Assembly (NCBI GenBank): GCA_963820955.1
Contig: CAWGCA010000003.1
Span: 124,001-188,000, forward strand
Length of the DNA stretch: 64,000 nt
Direction: 5' to 3'
DNA from: CAWGCA01 sp963820955
GTDB taxonomy: Bacteria; Pseudomonadota; Gammaproteobacteria; Chromatiales; Chromatiaceae
The translations under genes were made by a program, and so were the position numbers. Every line of letters starts with the position of its first letter. Within the stretch, counting starts at the first letter, position 1. A model generated the notes under the pieces. That model ran no database searches, had not been told where the DNA came from, and worked only from the letters and a program-made list of their open reading frames with translations. This document shows, piece after piece, positions 47,516 to 56,292 of this stretch.

Positions 47516-48474
47516 GAGGCAACCTCGACGCCTTGCCTGACCAACACCTGGTCTAAGGCCTCCAGTGCCAGGAGACCCAACTCCGGGGTGAGATCGAACA
47601 GGCCACAGATTTCCTGAAAATCGGCCCGCACTTGCCCCAGTATTTCAGCCAGGGCAGAGAAATCCAGCGGCAACTGGCTGGTTGCAGTATCTATCATCTG
47701 CTGCGCACGCTGGGCGCCAGGCCGCAGACTGCTTGGGACCAGTGCGGCAATAGTCACCGGCAACGCGGCCGAGTCCTCTAGACCAATCTGACGAAGTTTC
47801 TCCAGATCAGTGTTATGCAACCCGACCAGGCAGACCAGTTCCGGCGGGAACTCCCAGCTCTGCAGGATCCAGGCGCCGGCCTGGGCGTGATCCCATTTGA
47901 AACTCGCCTGTTCGGCGTGGGACAGGCGGGTCTGTTCAACCTGCCATTGTTGGATCACCGGCGTGTAGTACTCCCCCCAGGCGGTCAGCAGCATGGGCAG
48001 CGCGATATCTGCCAACAGCATGGCGGTGAATGCCTCCTCGCGCTCATCCCTGCAGCATTTGTCTGCCAGGGCGCGGGCGATCAACGCCTTGAGCAGCGCG
48101 TCGGACCAGAACCCCTGCTGATCGAACAAGCTATCATTGGCCGGCGAGAGCGATTTTTTCATGGAAAAGGAGAGTATCAGGGGCCGAATCTGACGCAGCC
48201 CCAGCATGGTCACCGCCCGCATGATGCTGGAAACCGGCTTCGGCAGAGCGAAATAGGCGGAGTTGACCGTCTGCAGTACCTTTGCCGCTATCTCCGGTGT
48301 CGCCGTAATCAGTTCGCTGATGCGCTGAAGGTCCGGCTCATCCTTGCCTACTTCCTTTACCAGACGGGAAACGGTCGCCGGCAGCGGCGGTATCTCCGCA
48401 CCGGCGAACAGTCTGGCAAAATTACCGCTGGCAATCGAGGCATGGCGGCGGGCTTTTTCGATCAGCTTCAACAA
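47512..48474 (-). CDS. HDOD-domain signalling protein
   Basis: A 320-aa protein with one HDOD domain covering most of its length (about residues 30-230), starting near EIPPLPATVSRLVKEVGKDEP and including AKVLQTVNSAYFALPKPVSS and SIMRAVTMLGLRQIRPLILS. HDOD resembles HD phosphodiesterases but lacks the catalytic HD, and it serves as a regulatory module. The start is a TTG (48474 or 48471) after AGGAAC. It is coupled to the HPP gene. Confidence 0.85.
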   Translation of the reverse strand: MLKLIEKARRHASIASGNFARLFAGAEIPPLPATVSRLVKEVGKDEPDLQRISELITATPEIAAKVLQTVNSAYFALPKPVSSIMRAVTMLGLRQIRPLILSFSMKKSLSPANDSLFDQQGFWSDALLKALIARALADKCCRDEREEAFTAMLLADIALPMLLTAWGEYYTPVIQQWQVEQTRLSHAEQASFKWDHAQAGAWILQSWEFPPELVCLVGLHNTDLEKLRQIGLEDSAALPVTIAALVPSSLRPGAQRAQQMIDTATSQLPLDFSALAEILGQVRADFQEICGLFDLTPELGLLALEALDQVLVRQGVEVAS

Positions 48475-48682
48475 GTTCCTGTTTCCATCAAGGTTTTCGG
48501 GGAATCGACGGCTATCCTGACAGCACCTGGTTGTCCTGTAGATTGGCGGCCATGCCTGGTGTTTTTTGAGTCTTCCCGCCTCCCCCTCCCCGGCGAAGGC
48601 AAGCGAGCACAGAGTCTTTATCTGACATCGACATCTGCGTTACCCTATCCCCCGCAATCACACCCAAACCAAAGGCGAAGCA

Positions 48683-49918
48683 ATGTCGGAAATCTTGCAA
48701 ATCAATGACGGGGTCCTTCAAGTCGGCAGCTTCTTTGCTGTCACCCTCGGCATCGTGGTGCTTTTTGCCGGCAAGCGGCTGAATAACGCCGTCGGCTTCT
48801 TCAGGAATTTCAGTATCCCGGAGCCGGTAACCGGCGGGCTGCTCTTCACCCTGATTTTCACCTTGGTCTATGCCGCTACCGGCGTCGAGATCGAATTCGA
48901 TCTGGCTGCCCGTGATGTCCTGCTGGTCTATTTCTTCACTACCATTGGCATCAACGCCAGCGTGAAAGACCTGCTGGCTGGCGGTAAACCCCTGGTGATA
49001 CTGCTTTCCATCACCATCGCCTATATGGTTGTGCAGAACCTCACTGGCATTTCGGTCGCCTCCCTGTTCGACCAGCCAGCAGCAGTCGGCATGCTGGGCG
49101 GCTCTGTCTCCCTGATCGGGGGTCACGGCACCGCCATCGCCTGGGCCCCGAGGATCGCCGAGGACTTCGGTGTCAGCAATGCCATGGAGATCGGCGTGGC
49201 CTGCGCCACTTTCGGACTGATTCTCGCCAGCCTCATGGGCGGCCCGATCGCCAAGTTCCTCATCAACCGGCACAATCTCAAGCCCGAAACGGTGGAGCCC
49301 ATGGACGTGGGATTGTCGGAAGAAAGGACTGACAGGGGTATTACCCATCTGGATTTTCTCGACGCGGTGCTCGCCATACACATATCCGCCATCATTGGCC
49401 TGCTGCTGAATGAGGGCCTGGAGGAACTGGGCCTGAAACTGCCGCTGTTCGTGACCTGCCTGTTTGCCGGCATCCTGATCACCAACCTGATCCCCAAGAA
49501 CTTCCCGCGTATCAGCGGCAGGCGCTGGCCCAGCCGCACCCCGGCGATCGCCCTGATCGCCGACATCGCGCTCGGCACCTTCCTCGCCATGTCGCTGATG
49601 AGCATGCAGTTGTGGACCCTGATCGATCTTGCAGGCCCCATCATCACCATTCTCGCGGCGCAATTCGCGGTAGCCGTAGCGGTGAATATCTTCATCATCT
49701 TCCCGGTCATGGGACGCAACTACGACGCAGCCGTGGTATCGGCCGGCTTTGGCGGCATCTCGCTAGGCTCCACCCCCACCGCGATGGCCAACATGGCAGC
49801 GGTGACGCAACACTACGGCGCCTCGCACCTGGCCTTTATCGTCGTGCCCTTGGTCGCCGCCTTCTTTATCGATCTGGTCAACGCAGTGCTGATCCCGTTC
49901 TTCCTTACCAACTTTTGA
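48683..49918 (+). CDS. gltS: Sodium/glutamate symporter GltS
   Basis: A 411-aa inner-membrane protein with about ten to eleven membrane segments. GltS marks are FSIPEPVTGGLLFTLIFT, IGINASVKDLLAGGKPL, GGSVSLIGGHGTAIAWAP and GMANM-like AGFGGISLGSTPTAMANMAA. It imports glutamate with sodium. It stands alone between the HDOD gene and the thioredoxin-like gene. The ATG at 48683 is preceded by AAAGGCGAAGCA. Confidence 0.93.
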   Translation: MSEILQINDGVLQVGSFFAVTLGIVVLFAGKRLNNAVGFFRNFSIPEPVTGGLLFTLIFTLVYAATGVEIEFDLAARDVLLVYFFTTIGINASVKDLLAGGKPLVILLSITIAYMVVQNLTGISVASLFDQPAAVGMLGGSVSLIGGHGTAIAWAPRIAEDFGVSNAMEIGVACATFGLILASLMGGPIAKFLINRHNLKPETVEPMDVGLSEERTDRGITHLDFLDAVLAIHISAIIGLLLNEGLEELGLKLPLFVTCLFAGILITNLIPKNFPRISGRRWPSRTPAIALIADIALGTFLAMSLMSMQLWTLIDLAGPIITILAAQFAVAVAVNIFIIFPVMGRNYDAAVVSAGFGGISLGSTPTAMANMAAVTQHYGASHLAFIVVPLVAAFFIDLVNAVLIPFFLTNF

Positions 49919-50040
49919 CACAAGGAATATAGTTTCTGCCCGCATTGCAAAGTGGCTGCGGATAAACAGCGCAAGGGATTGCGTGACGCATCTCCGCTGC
50001 CCTATGCTTCTAACACTATTTTAGGTTTGAGGCATGCACC

Positions 50041-50562
50041 ATGAAAGAAGCTAGAGGAAAGATTTACGGCCACCTGCTGCTGGCGATGGTCACGGGCATT
50101 TTCAGCCTACTCATAAACGCCCAAGCGCAGGCGGCGCTACCGGCAGGATATAATTTCCTCTCCTACGGGGAGGCCATGAGCCAGGCACGAGCGCAGAAGA
50201 AACCGGTGTTCCTCTATTTTGGGCGCTATGGATGCAGCACCTGCCGCAAGATGCACAAGGAGGTCTTCAGCGACGATCAGATCAAACAACGCTACAACGA
50301 TCACTACATACTGGCCTATGTGGACACTGAGAGCGGCGAACGCCTGACCCTGCCCAACGACGAACGTATCACAGAGATGCAGTTCGCGTCCCGCACGCGG
50401 ATTCTGGGGACCCCGACCTTTATTTTTCTGACCCCCGACGAAACCCCGCTGATGAAACTGGCTGGATTCAAGAGCATTGAAAAAATGAAACAGTACGACG
50501 ACTACATCATCGGCGGACACTATGGATCTCAGACCTTCAAACAGTACATAGGTGCTGAATGA
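50041..50562 (+). CDS. Exported thioredoxin-fold protein (SoxW/DsbD-like)
   Basis: A 173-aa protein. The signal peptide (about residues 1-31, ending AQAQA) is followed by a thioredoxin fold with the redox motif YGCSTCRKM (CSTC) and the cis-proline segment ILGTPTFIFL. It should act as a periplasmic disulfide reductase or thiol carrier. It forms a unit with the next gene (4-base gap), also exported. SoxW-type proteins serve sulfur oxidation, but no sox genes are in the window. Confidence 0.8.
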   Translation: MKEARGKIYGHLLLAMVTGIFSLLINAQAQAALPAGYNFLSYGEAMSQARAQKKPVFLYFGRYGCSTCRKMHKEVFSDDQIKQRYNDHYILAYVDTESGERLTLPNDERITEMQFASRTRILGTPTFIFLTPDETPLMKLAGFKSIEKMKQYDDYIIGGHYGSQTFKQYIGAE

Positions 50563-50566
50563 AGCG

Positions 50567-51778
50567 ATGAAGACACAGTTCCTGCCTTTACTGCTGTTGC
50601 TGCTGCCTTTTCAGGCGCAGGCGGCTTGGAGCTGGCACTTCGCCGAACCTATCGCCGTAACCGATGAGCCAAAAACGGGGGTTTTTCATCACCTCGACTC
50701 GGCAGGCCGCAAAAACATCGCGCTCTCCGGTAACCGGGTTGCCGTCACCTGGGAAGACAACCGCGACGGCAGGCCCCGGGTCTACGCTGGCAGCAAAAGC
50801 ATCGACGCATCCACATTCGACAGCCCGACGCTAATCAGTGGCGAGGGAGACGCCTACGAACCGGCGATTGCCGGCCTGGGCGAGGGCAGATTTGCGCTGG
50901 TCTGGGAAGAAGACAATGCGGTGTTTGCCAGGATTTTCGAACCCAACCGCTTGGGTCCCTCGATTAAGCTGTCGACGCGGGCGGCGGGCCATATCAGCGT
51001 CGACGCATGGAACGGCCAGGCCTACGCCGCGTGGCGTGAGCGGCAGGCAGCGCATCCTGCGATCCATGTCAGCCAATTGCGCGCGAACGAGGCCGGAAAA
51101 CTGAGTGCCAGTCAGCCGTTAGCTGTCGAATTCGCCGACAGCGGTGCACCGCAACTCTATCCCAGCATTGCAGTCGGCGCCTCGGGCCTGGCCCTTGCCT
51201 GGGAGGACCGCCGGGCGGGGCACACCCGGCTGCTCTACAGCCACTCCAGGGACGGTCGTCAGTTCTCCCCACCCGGGGAACTCAACGAATTCTTATCCAA
51301 TCGAAACGCCTACGACAAGGGCAACGGCGTAACCCGGGTCGCCCTGGCGAGATTCGGCGACAGCGAAGTGGCGGCAGTCTGGATGGACAAAAGAAGGAGC
51401 GGGAAAGGATATGCCATCTATGCCAGCCTGGGCAGCGAAGGCGGAAAGAGCTACGGCCCCAACGAACGGGTGCAGGGCAGCCGAGGTGACGAACTGCCCC
51501 ATTACAACCCCGCGGTTGCCGGCAACAGCGACGGCGCCTTCGTCGTTGCCTGGGATGACTATCGCAACGGCACCTCCGACATCTGGCTGAGCGACTTCGA
51601 AGACCTGGCCTGGAGCGACGATTTCGCCCCGCCGCCCGCTTCCGGCCCGGGAGAGCAATCCAACCCCAGCATTGCCATGGACGACGAAGGTGGAATTCAT
51701 CTCGTATGGATAGAACGCAGCGACATGGGCGAACCTACCCGTATATGGTACGCACCGGCGACTGCCGAAGAGATGTAG
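50567..51778 (+). CDS. Exported seven-repeat beta-propeller-like protein
   Basis: A 403-aa protein with a signal peptide (MKTQFLPLLLLLLPFQAQA). The mature part carries about seven repeats, each with a W-(E/D/K)-D-x-R-like turn: VTWEDNRDGR, LVWEEDNAVF, AAWRERQAAH, LAWEDRRAGH, AVWMDKRRSG, VAWDDYRNGT and LVWIERSDMG. This is the pattern of a sialidase/BNR-type seven-bladed propeller. Enzymatic residues of sialidases are not evident. The ATG at 50567 is used because it begins the signal peptide; the open frame also runs five codons upstream. It sits 4 bases after the thioredoxin-like gene, so the two products probably work together in the periplasm. Confidence 0.72.
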   Translation: MKTQFLPLLLLLLPFQAQAAWSWHFAEPIAVTDEPKTGVFHHLDSAGRKNIALSGNRVAVTWEDNRDGRPRVYAGSKSIDASTFDSPTLISGEGDAYEPAIAGLGEGRFALVWEEDNAVFARIFEPNRLGPSIKLSTRAAGHISVDAWNGQAYAAWRERQAAHPAIHVSQLRANEAGKLSASQPLAVEFADSGAPQLYPSIAVGASGLALAWEDRRAGHTRLLYSHSRDGRQFSPPGELNEFLSNRNAYDKGNGVTRVALARFGDSEVAAVWMDKRRSGKGYAIYASLGSEGGKSYGPNERVQGSRGDELPHYNPAVAGNSDGAFVVAWDDYRNGTSDIWLSDFEDLAWSDDFAPPPASGPGEQSNPSIAMDDEGGIHLVWIERSDMGEPTRIWYAPATAEEM

Positions 51779-52642
51779 CACTGGCCGGATGCCTGTTCTC
51801 TGCTACCGGTATACTGGCCCCGCCACTGCCGCTCATAGCACAAAGAACAGAGTCACAGGGATGACCGCCAAGCTGGCCAGGTGGCCCATCAGCACGATAG
51901 AGGCGACACGGTCAGGTTCCTGCCGGTAGCGCTCGGCCACCATATAGTTGAGCACCGCCGGGGGCAGTGCTCCGAACACCAATAACTGCTTGAACTGCAG
52001 GTCGGTCAGCGCCAGCAACGACCCGAGCAGCAGCACCATCAGAACGCCGCTCAGCGGGCACAGCAGGGCCCCGGCCACGCCCATGCGCCAGTCGCGCAGA
52101 TCTGCCGCCGTCATGCGAACTCCAAGCGAGAACAGCATCAACGGTATCGCCACCTGGCCGAGCATTTCAATCACCACCGCCAATAACTCAGGTACGACCA
52201 GGCCGGTCAGGCTAACCGAGAGGCCGGCAAAGGTCGCCAGCAACATGGGAATGCGCAGCAGCTGCAGCAATGAGGTGCGGGTATCCATCATCTTCATGCC
52301 AACGCTGAAATGGAGACCGGTCTCGACCAGGAACAGCACCACCGCCGCCGGCAGGGCCTGCTCACCGAAGGCAAACAGCGCCAACGGTAATCCCATGTTA
52401 CCGGCATTGGAGAACATCATCGGCGGCACGAAGGTCTTGACCTGATAGCCCAGCAGGCGGGCCAGGGGCCAGGCGATGAGGCCCGAGCCCAGCACCACTG
52501 CCATTCCGGCAAGGGCCAGTGTCTGGTATTCCCCCAGGTGAAAATCCCGGGCCGAAAGCACGTGAAAAATCAGCGCCGGGACGAACAGGTCTATATTGAT
52601 CTGGTTGGCCGCAGCCATATCCGGCGCATGTCGGCGGCCATA

Positions 52643-52650
52643 GAAATAGC
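52643..52650. repeat. Left copy of the 8-bp target duplication
   Basis: The sequence gaaatagc directly precedes the left end of the insertion sequence and is repeated exactly at 55107-55114 after the right end. Confidence 0.95.
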
Positions 52651-52737
52651 GTAAGCGTCTTGCGAATTACCTCTTTCCGAGGCTTTGTGTATTCCACATG
52701 ATGAGCCCATCGTACATCGACACACCGGGGGTCCATC

Positions 52738-53073
52738 ATGAAACGGAGCGTATCGAAAAGAGAGGAAGATCGCCAGCGTTGGCTTGACCGAATAAACGCC
52801 TGGCAGAATAGCGATCAATCCCAAAAGGCGTTTTGCAAAGAACATCAACTGGGATACGCGTCTTTCCGGAGATGGCGCCGGATATTAAAAGCGGAAGATG
52901 CCAAGGTAGCCGTGTTTCCTGGTGAACCAGTTCGCTTTCTACCAGTGAATGTGCAGGAGCCGATTTCCTCGAATCTGATGATACACATCCAGAATGATCT
53001 GCGTATTGAAGTAGTGCCTGGATTCAATCTACAGCTTCTCCAGCAGGTCCTCCAGGTGTTGCGAGCATCATGA
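52738..53073 (+). CDS. tnpA: IS66 accessory protein TnpA
   Basis: A 111-aa small basic protein found in IS66 elements. The N-terminus carries a helix-turn-helix-like segment (QKAFCKEHQLGYASFRRWRR), and the C-terminus contains an LRIEVVPGFNLQLLQQVLQVL-type end, quoted in part. It overlaps tnpB by 4 bases (ATGA), which implies coupled translation. Confidence 0.9.
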   Translation: MKRSVSKREEDRQRWLDRINAWQNSDQSQKAFCKEHQLGYASFRRWRRILKAEDAKVAVFPGEPVRFLPVNVQEPISSNLMIHIQNDLRIEVVPGFNLQLLQQVLQVLRAS

Positions 53074-53423
53074 TTTCGTTTGGTTCAAACACCAAGGTTT
53101 ATCTGGCAACCGGTCCCACCGATATGCGCAAAGCGGTGAATGGACTAATGGTACTGGTCGAGGATGTTCTGCAAGCGGATCCTTTCTCCAGTCATCTGTT
53201 CGTTTTCTGCAACCGGTTGCGCGATAAAATCAAGATCCTGTATTGGCACAATAATGGCTTCTGGCTGTTGTACCGGCGTCTGGAAAAGCAACGCTTTTGG
53301 TGGCCGGGCACGCATGAGAACGTTGCCCTGGAGATCTCGACACGCGAACTGAGCTGGTTACTCGATGGGCTGGATATCACGCGGGTCGAGGCGCATAAAG
53401 CGACGACTTATTCTCTGTTTTGA
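53070..53423 (+). CDS. tnpB: IS66 accessory protein TnpB
   Basis: A 117-aa IS66 Orf2 protein. It has the family segments VYLATGPTDMRKAVNGL, FVFCNRLRDKIKILYWHNNG and FWLLYRRLEKQRFWWP. Its role in transposition is not well defined. It lies between tnpA and tnpC. Confidence 0.95.
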   Translation: MISFGSNTKVYLATGPTDMRKAVNGLMVLVEDVLQADPFSSHLFVFCNRLRDKIKILYWHNNGFWLLYRRLEKQRFWWPGTHENVALEISTRELSWLLDGLDITRVEAHKATTYSLF

Positions 53424-53471
53424 CAGGTTATATTGCTGCTGAATGCCAGCCTGTTTGTTATAATTCCGTGC

Positions 53472-55073
53472 ATGAATCCAGCGGCCTTTTCTCTTCCCAG
53501 CGACCCCGATCAGCTCAAGGAGGAAGTGGTTAAACTGCAAGGTGCCGTCAAGGAAAAAGAACAAACGATTGCCGAGAAAGAGCAGCGCATCGAACAACTG
53601 CTCGATTACATTCTGTTGTTGCGCAAACGCCAGTTTGGCGCCAGTGCGGATCGTCCGAACAAGGATCAGTTCAATCTGTTCGACGAAGCCGAACTGGAAC
53701 AGCTGTTGGCGGACCTGGATATACCAGATCCGACGGACTCTGAAGCAACTGCAAAAGAGAAGACAGAGAAGCAACGCAAGAAACCAGTCCGCCGCCCACT
53801 GCCTGCGCATTTCGATCGAGTAGAGAAGATTATCGACCTCTCCGATGAACAGAAGGCGGAGATGGGGGATGATTGGACCTTCATTGGCTACGACACATCA
53901 GAGCAACTGGCGGTCATTCCACAGCAGCACTATGTGATTGTCTACAAGCGTGCCAAGTATGTTCCCGGTAATGACGAGGTTGTCGGTGCTCAAGAGGGTG
54001 TGAGAATCGCACCTCGCCCGGATCAGATCCTTCCCAAGTCGATAGCCCACCGCTCGCTGATTGCCGATGTGGTGGTTCGCAAGTTCGTCGATGGTCTGCC
54101 GTTCTACCGTCAGGAAGCAATCTATGCCCGAGAGGGCATCGATCTGAGCCGTCAGACGATGAGTGGCTGGGTGATACAACTGCATGAGCGGCTATCACCG
54201 CTGATGGCGGTTATGAAGCGACTGCTTTATGAGGGCCGGGTGATCCAGATCGACGAAACCCGTTTGCAGGTACTCAATGAACCGGGGCGGGAAAATACCC
54301 AATTGTCGTACATGTGGGTCTATGGGGGTGGTCAACCGGACAGGCCGGTGATCTGGTATCAATATGCCGACACCCGCAGTGGTGATGTGCCCTTGGAATT
54401 TCTCGCTTCTCAGGAAGAAGATTCCCTGGAAGGTGCGATGTATCTGGTGACCGACGGCTACGAGGGGTATAACGCGCTGTCCAAGACCCCTGGCATCTTG
54501 GGACATTGCGCCTGTTGGGCGCACGCGAGGAGAAAGTTTGTCGATGCGACCCATGGACGGAAGAATAGCGCGGCTGCCCATCAGATGGTGGCCTTGATCC
54601 GCAAGCTGTATCAGGTCGAGCGTGCCGCCGAGGAGAAGACGGCGGAGGCCCGAAAAGCGATCCGCCAGGCGCAGGCCGAACCAATCCTGGAGAAGATTAA
54701 GTCCTGGCTCGATGAGAAAGTGGGACAGGTGCTGCCGAAGAGTCCGTTGGGGGTGGCGGTCGCCTATACCCTGGGGTTGTGGCCGAAGCTGATCACCTAT
54801 CTCGAAGACGGAAACATCCCCATCGATAACAACGAAATTGAAAACGCCATCAGACCTTTTGTGATAGGCAGGAAAAATTTTCTCTTCTCTGGCAGCCCTC
54901 GGGGAGCGGATGCCAGTGCCACCCTATACACTTTGGTAGAATCCGCCAAGGCGAATGATCTCGAACCCTGGGCCTATCTGAACTATCTGTTCGAGAAACT
55001 GCCAGCGACCAAATCGGAGCAGGCGTTACTGGCCTTGCTACCGCAGAATTTGAAAACGGAAGACCTGAAATAA
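53472..55073 (+). CDS. tnpC: IS66 transposase TnpC
   Basis: A 533-aa DDE transposase. A coiled-coil N-terminus (LKEEVVKLQGAVKEKEQTI) is followed by LRKRQFGASADR and a linker. The catalytic residues are expected in IDETRLQVL, VTDGYEGYNAL and NNEIENAIRPFVIGRKNFLF, and the C-terminal AKANDLEPWAYLNYLFEKLP is typical. The ATG at 53472 is used; the open frame extends 13 codons upstream without a good ribosome site. It appears intact. Confidence 0.95.
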   Translation: MNPAAFSLPSDPDQLKEEVVKLQGAVKEKEQTIAEKEQRIEQLLDYILLLRKRQFGASADRPNKDQFNLFDEAELEQLLADLDIPDPTDSEATAKEKTEKQRKKPVRRPLPAHFDRVEKIIDLSDEQKAEMGDDWTFIGYDTSEQLAVIPQQHYVIVYKRAKYVPGNDEVVGAQEGVRIAPRPDQILPKSIAHRSLIADVVVRKFVDGLPFYRQEAIYAREGIDLSRQTMSGWVIQLHERLSPLMAVMKRLLYEGRVIQIDETRLQVLNEPGRENTQLSYMWVYGGGQPDRPVIWYQYADTRSGDVPLEFLASQEEDSLEGAMYLVTDGYEGYNALSKTPGILGHCACWAHARRKFVDATHGRKNSAAAHQMVALIRKLYQVERAAEEKTAEARKAIRQAQAEPILEKIKSWLDEKVGQVLPKSPLGVAVAYTLGLWPKLITYLEDGNIPIDNNEIENAIRPFVIGRKNFLFSGSPRGADASATLYTLVESAKANDLEPWAYLNYLFEKLPATKSEQALLALLPQNLKTEDLK

Positions 55074-55106
55074 TTGGGTCAATCCCGCAGTTTCCCAGAC
55101 GCTTAC

Positions 55107-55114
55107 GAAATAGC
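55107..55114. repeat. Right copy of the 8-bp target duplication
   Basis: The sequence gaaatagc follows the right end of the IS66 element and matches the left copy at 52643-52650. Confidence 0.95.
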
Positions 55115-55340
55115 CAACCAGCACAATGGTCAGGATGGGAAAGACAACACTGAAAATCTGTTGCAACATAGCTTCGCTGGCCTGGTTTCCGAAGGCGGTC
55201 GCACAGCCGCAGCAAGGACCCGCCGCGCCACAACAGGCGCAACGACTCCCCCCCCTGTGCCAACAGTCGGATGGTGCGGCTTAGGGTGTTGATCGGGGCG
55301 CGGCCGCCGGTGCTGCCTGCAACCCACTACTCTCTTGTCT

Positions 55341-55646
55341 TCAACCGCCGGAGGGAAGCGGCCACAGGAGCTGAAACGGTCGTACCTTCTTCTCCGCCAC
55401 CCAGTCTTTCACCCTGGCGTCAAAGGCCTTGAAGTGCGGCGACAGAAGATGCAGATCGAAGGCCTCCCTGCTCTGGTAGATCTCGTAGAGAAAGATCAGC
55501 TCTGGCCGTTGCGGATCGCAGGCGACATCGAAGCGCAGACAGCCGGCCTCCCGTTGCAGGGAATTGCTCGCCTGCTCCATCATCGCTTCACGAAACGCCT
55601 GCAGCCGGTTCTTTTCCACCAAGAAGTCCACGGTGACAATGTACAT
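55341..55646 (-). CDS. Antibiotic-biosynthesis-monooxygenase-fold protein
   Basis: A 101-aa protein of the ABM/YgiN-LsrG fold. It begins MYIVTVDFLVEKNRLQAFRE and has REAGCLRFDVACDP and LIFLYEIYQSREAFDLHL, then SPHFKAF, the usual pattern of these dimeric small enzymes (quinol monooxygenase, or isomerase as in LsrG). It is the last gene of the OtnC-OtnK-TctABC unit, 13 bases after otnC, so it probably acts in the same catabolic route. The exact reaction is not predictable. Confidence 0.8.
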   Translation of the reverse strand: MYIVTVDFLVEKNRLQAFREAMMEQASNSLQREAGCLRFDVACDPQRPELIFLYEIYQSREAFDLHLLSPHFKAFDARVKDWVAEKKVRPFQLLWPLPSGG

Positions 55647-55659
55647 AGCGATACCTCTG

Positions 55660-56292
55660 TCAGGACGGAAAGCGCTGTTTCAGCGTGCTGACCTGTTGCT
55701 CGTTTAGAAAGCGCGTACGGGCACCCCGCAACAGCAAAAACAGCTTCGCTGTCTCTTCCAGTTCCTCGGTGGCATAAACCGCATCCAGCAGTGAATTTCC
55801 CGCCACCAGCGGACCGTGATTGGCGAGCAGCACCGCGTGGTGTCGGGACGCCATCTCTCCCACCGCCCGGGCCAGATCCACATCCCCGGGCGGGAAGTAG
55901 GGAATCAGCGGCAGGCTACCGACCCGCATTACATAGTAAGCCGTGATCGGGGGTAAAACATTCTTGGGGTCCAGGTCCGCCAGGCAGCTTACGGCAACCG
56001 AATGGGTGGAATGCAAATGCACCACGGCAGCACTCTGCGCACGCTGCCGGTACATTGTAAGATGCAGGAAAGCCTCCTTGGTGGGCTTATCCCCCGACCG
56101 CCAGTTACCGGCCTCGTCCAGGAGGGAAATACGCGCCGGGTCCAGGTCGCCCATGGAAGAACCGGTCGGCGTCATCAGCCAGCCATCGTCGACACGCACG
56201 CTGATATTGCCAGAACTGCCGAAGGTCAGCCCGCGATCGAAGAGGGATTTCGCCAGCCGGACAATCTGTTCGCGCAATGTGTTCTCATTCAC
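55660..56292 (-). CDS. otnC: 3-oxo-tetronate 4-phosphate decarboxylase-type class II aldolase
   Basis: A class II aldolase/adducin-fold enzyme, zinc-dependent. It has TFGSSGNISVRVDDGWLMTP, VVHLHSTHSVAVS and HHAVLLANHGPLVAG, which hold the metal histidines. OtnC decarboxylates 3-oxo-tetronate 4-phosphate to dihydroxyacetone phosphate. The GTG at 56292 overlaps the otnK stop (GTGA) and gives 210 aa, the family length; the open frame reads further into otnK. The direct pairing with an OtnK-type kinase supports the name. Confidence 0.85.
   Translation of the reverse strand: MNENTLREQIVRLAKSLFDRGLTFGSSGNISVRVDDGWLMTPTGSSMGDLDPARISLLDEAGNWRSGDKPTKEAFLHLTMYRQRAQSAAVVHLHSTHSVAVSCLADLDPKNVLPPITAYYVMRVGSLPLIPYFPPGDVDLARAVGEMASRHHAVLLANHGPLVAGNSLLDAVYATEELEETAKLFLLLRGARTRFLNEQQVSTLKQRFPS

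Larger units (their letters stand above)
52651..55106 (+). mobile_element. IS66-family insertion sequence, 2456 bp
   Basis: The left end is gtaagcgtct (52651) and the right end is its complement agacgcttac (ending 55106). The terminal inverted repeats match at 14 of the first 18 bases. The flanking 8-bp duplication gaaatagc is perfect, the size typical for IS66. Inside are three intact genes in the IS66 order tnpA-tnpB-tnpC on the plus strand. Intact genes and a perfect duplication suggest a recent move. It interrupts the AEC transporter gene. Confidence 0.96.
51833..55169 (-). pseudogene. AEC-family transporter split by an IS66-family insertion
   Basis: An auxin-efflux-carrier-type membrane transporter. 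The large C-terminal part is 51833-52650; the first 21 codons are at 55107-55169, beyond the insertion sequence. Joining the two parts with one copy of the 8-base duplication gives an unbroken 290-codon frame starting MLQQIFSVVFPILTIVLVGY, then GRRHAPDMAAANQINIDLF, LFVPALIFHVLS and the later FSNAGNMGLPLALF, which is typical of AEC transporters. The insertion falls after about codon 20. A downstream ATG could yield a product lacking the first membrane segment, so function is doubtful. Confidence 0.92.

Noticed and set aside
48512..49663. A 383-codon minus-strand frame opposite gltS
   Set aside because: It is the shadow of GltS codons; its composition is biased and it has no recognisable domain.
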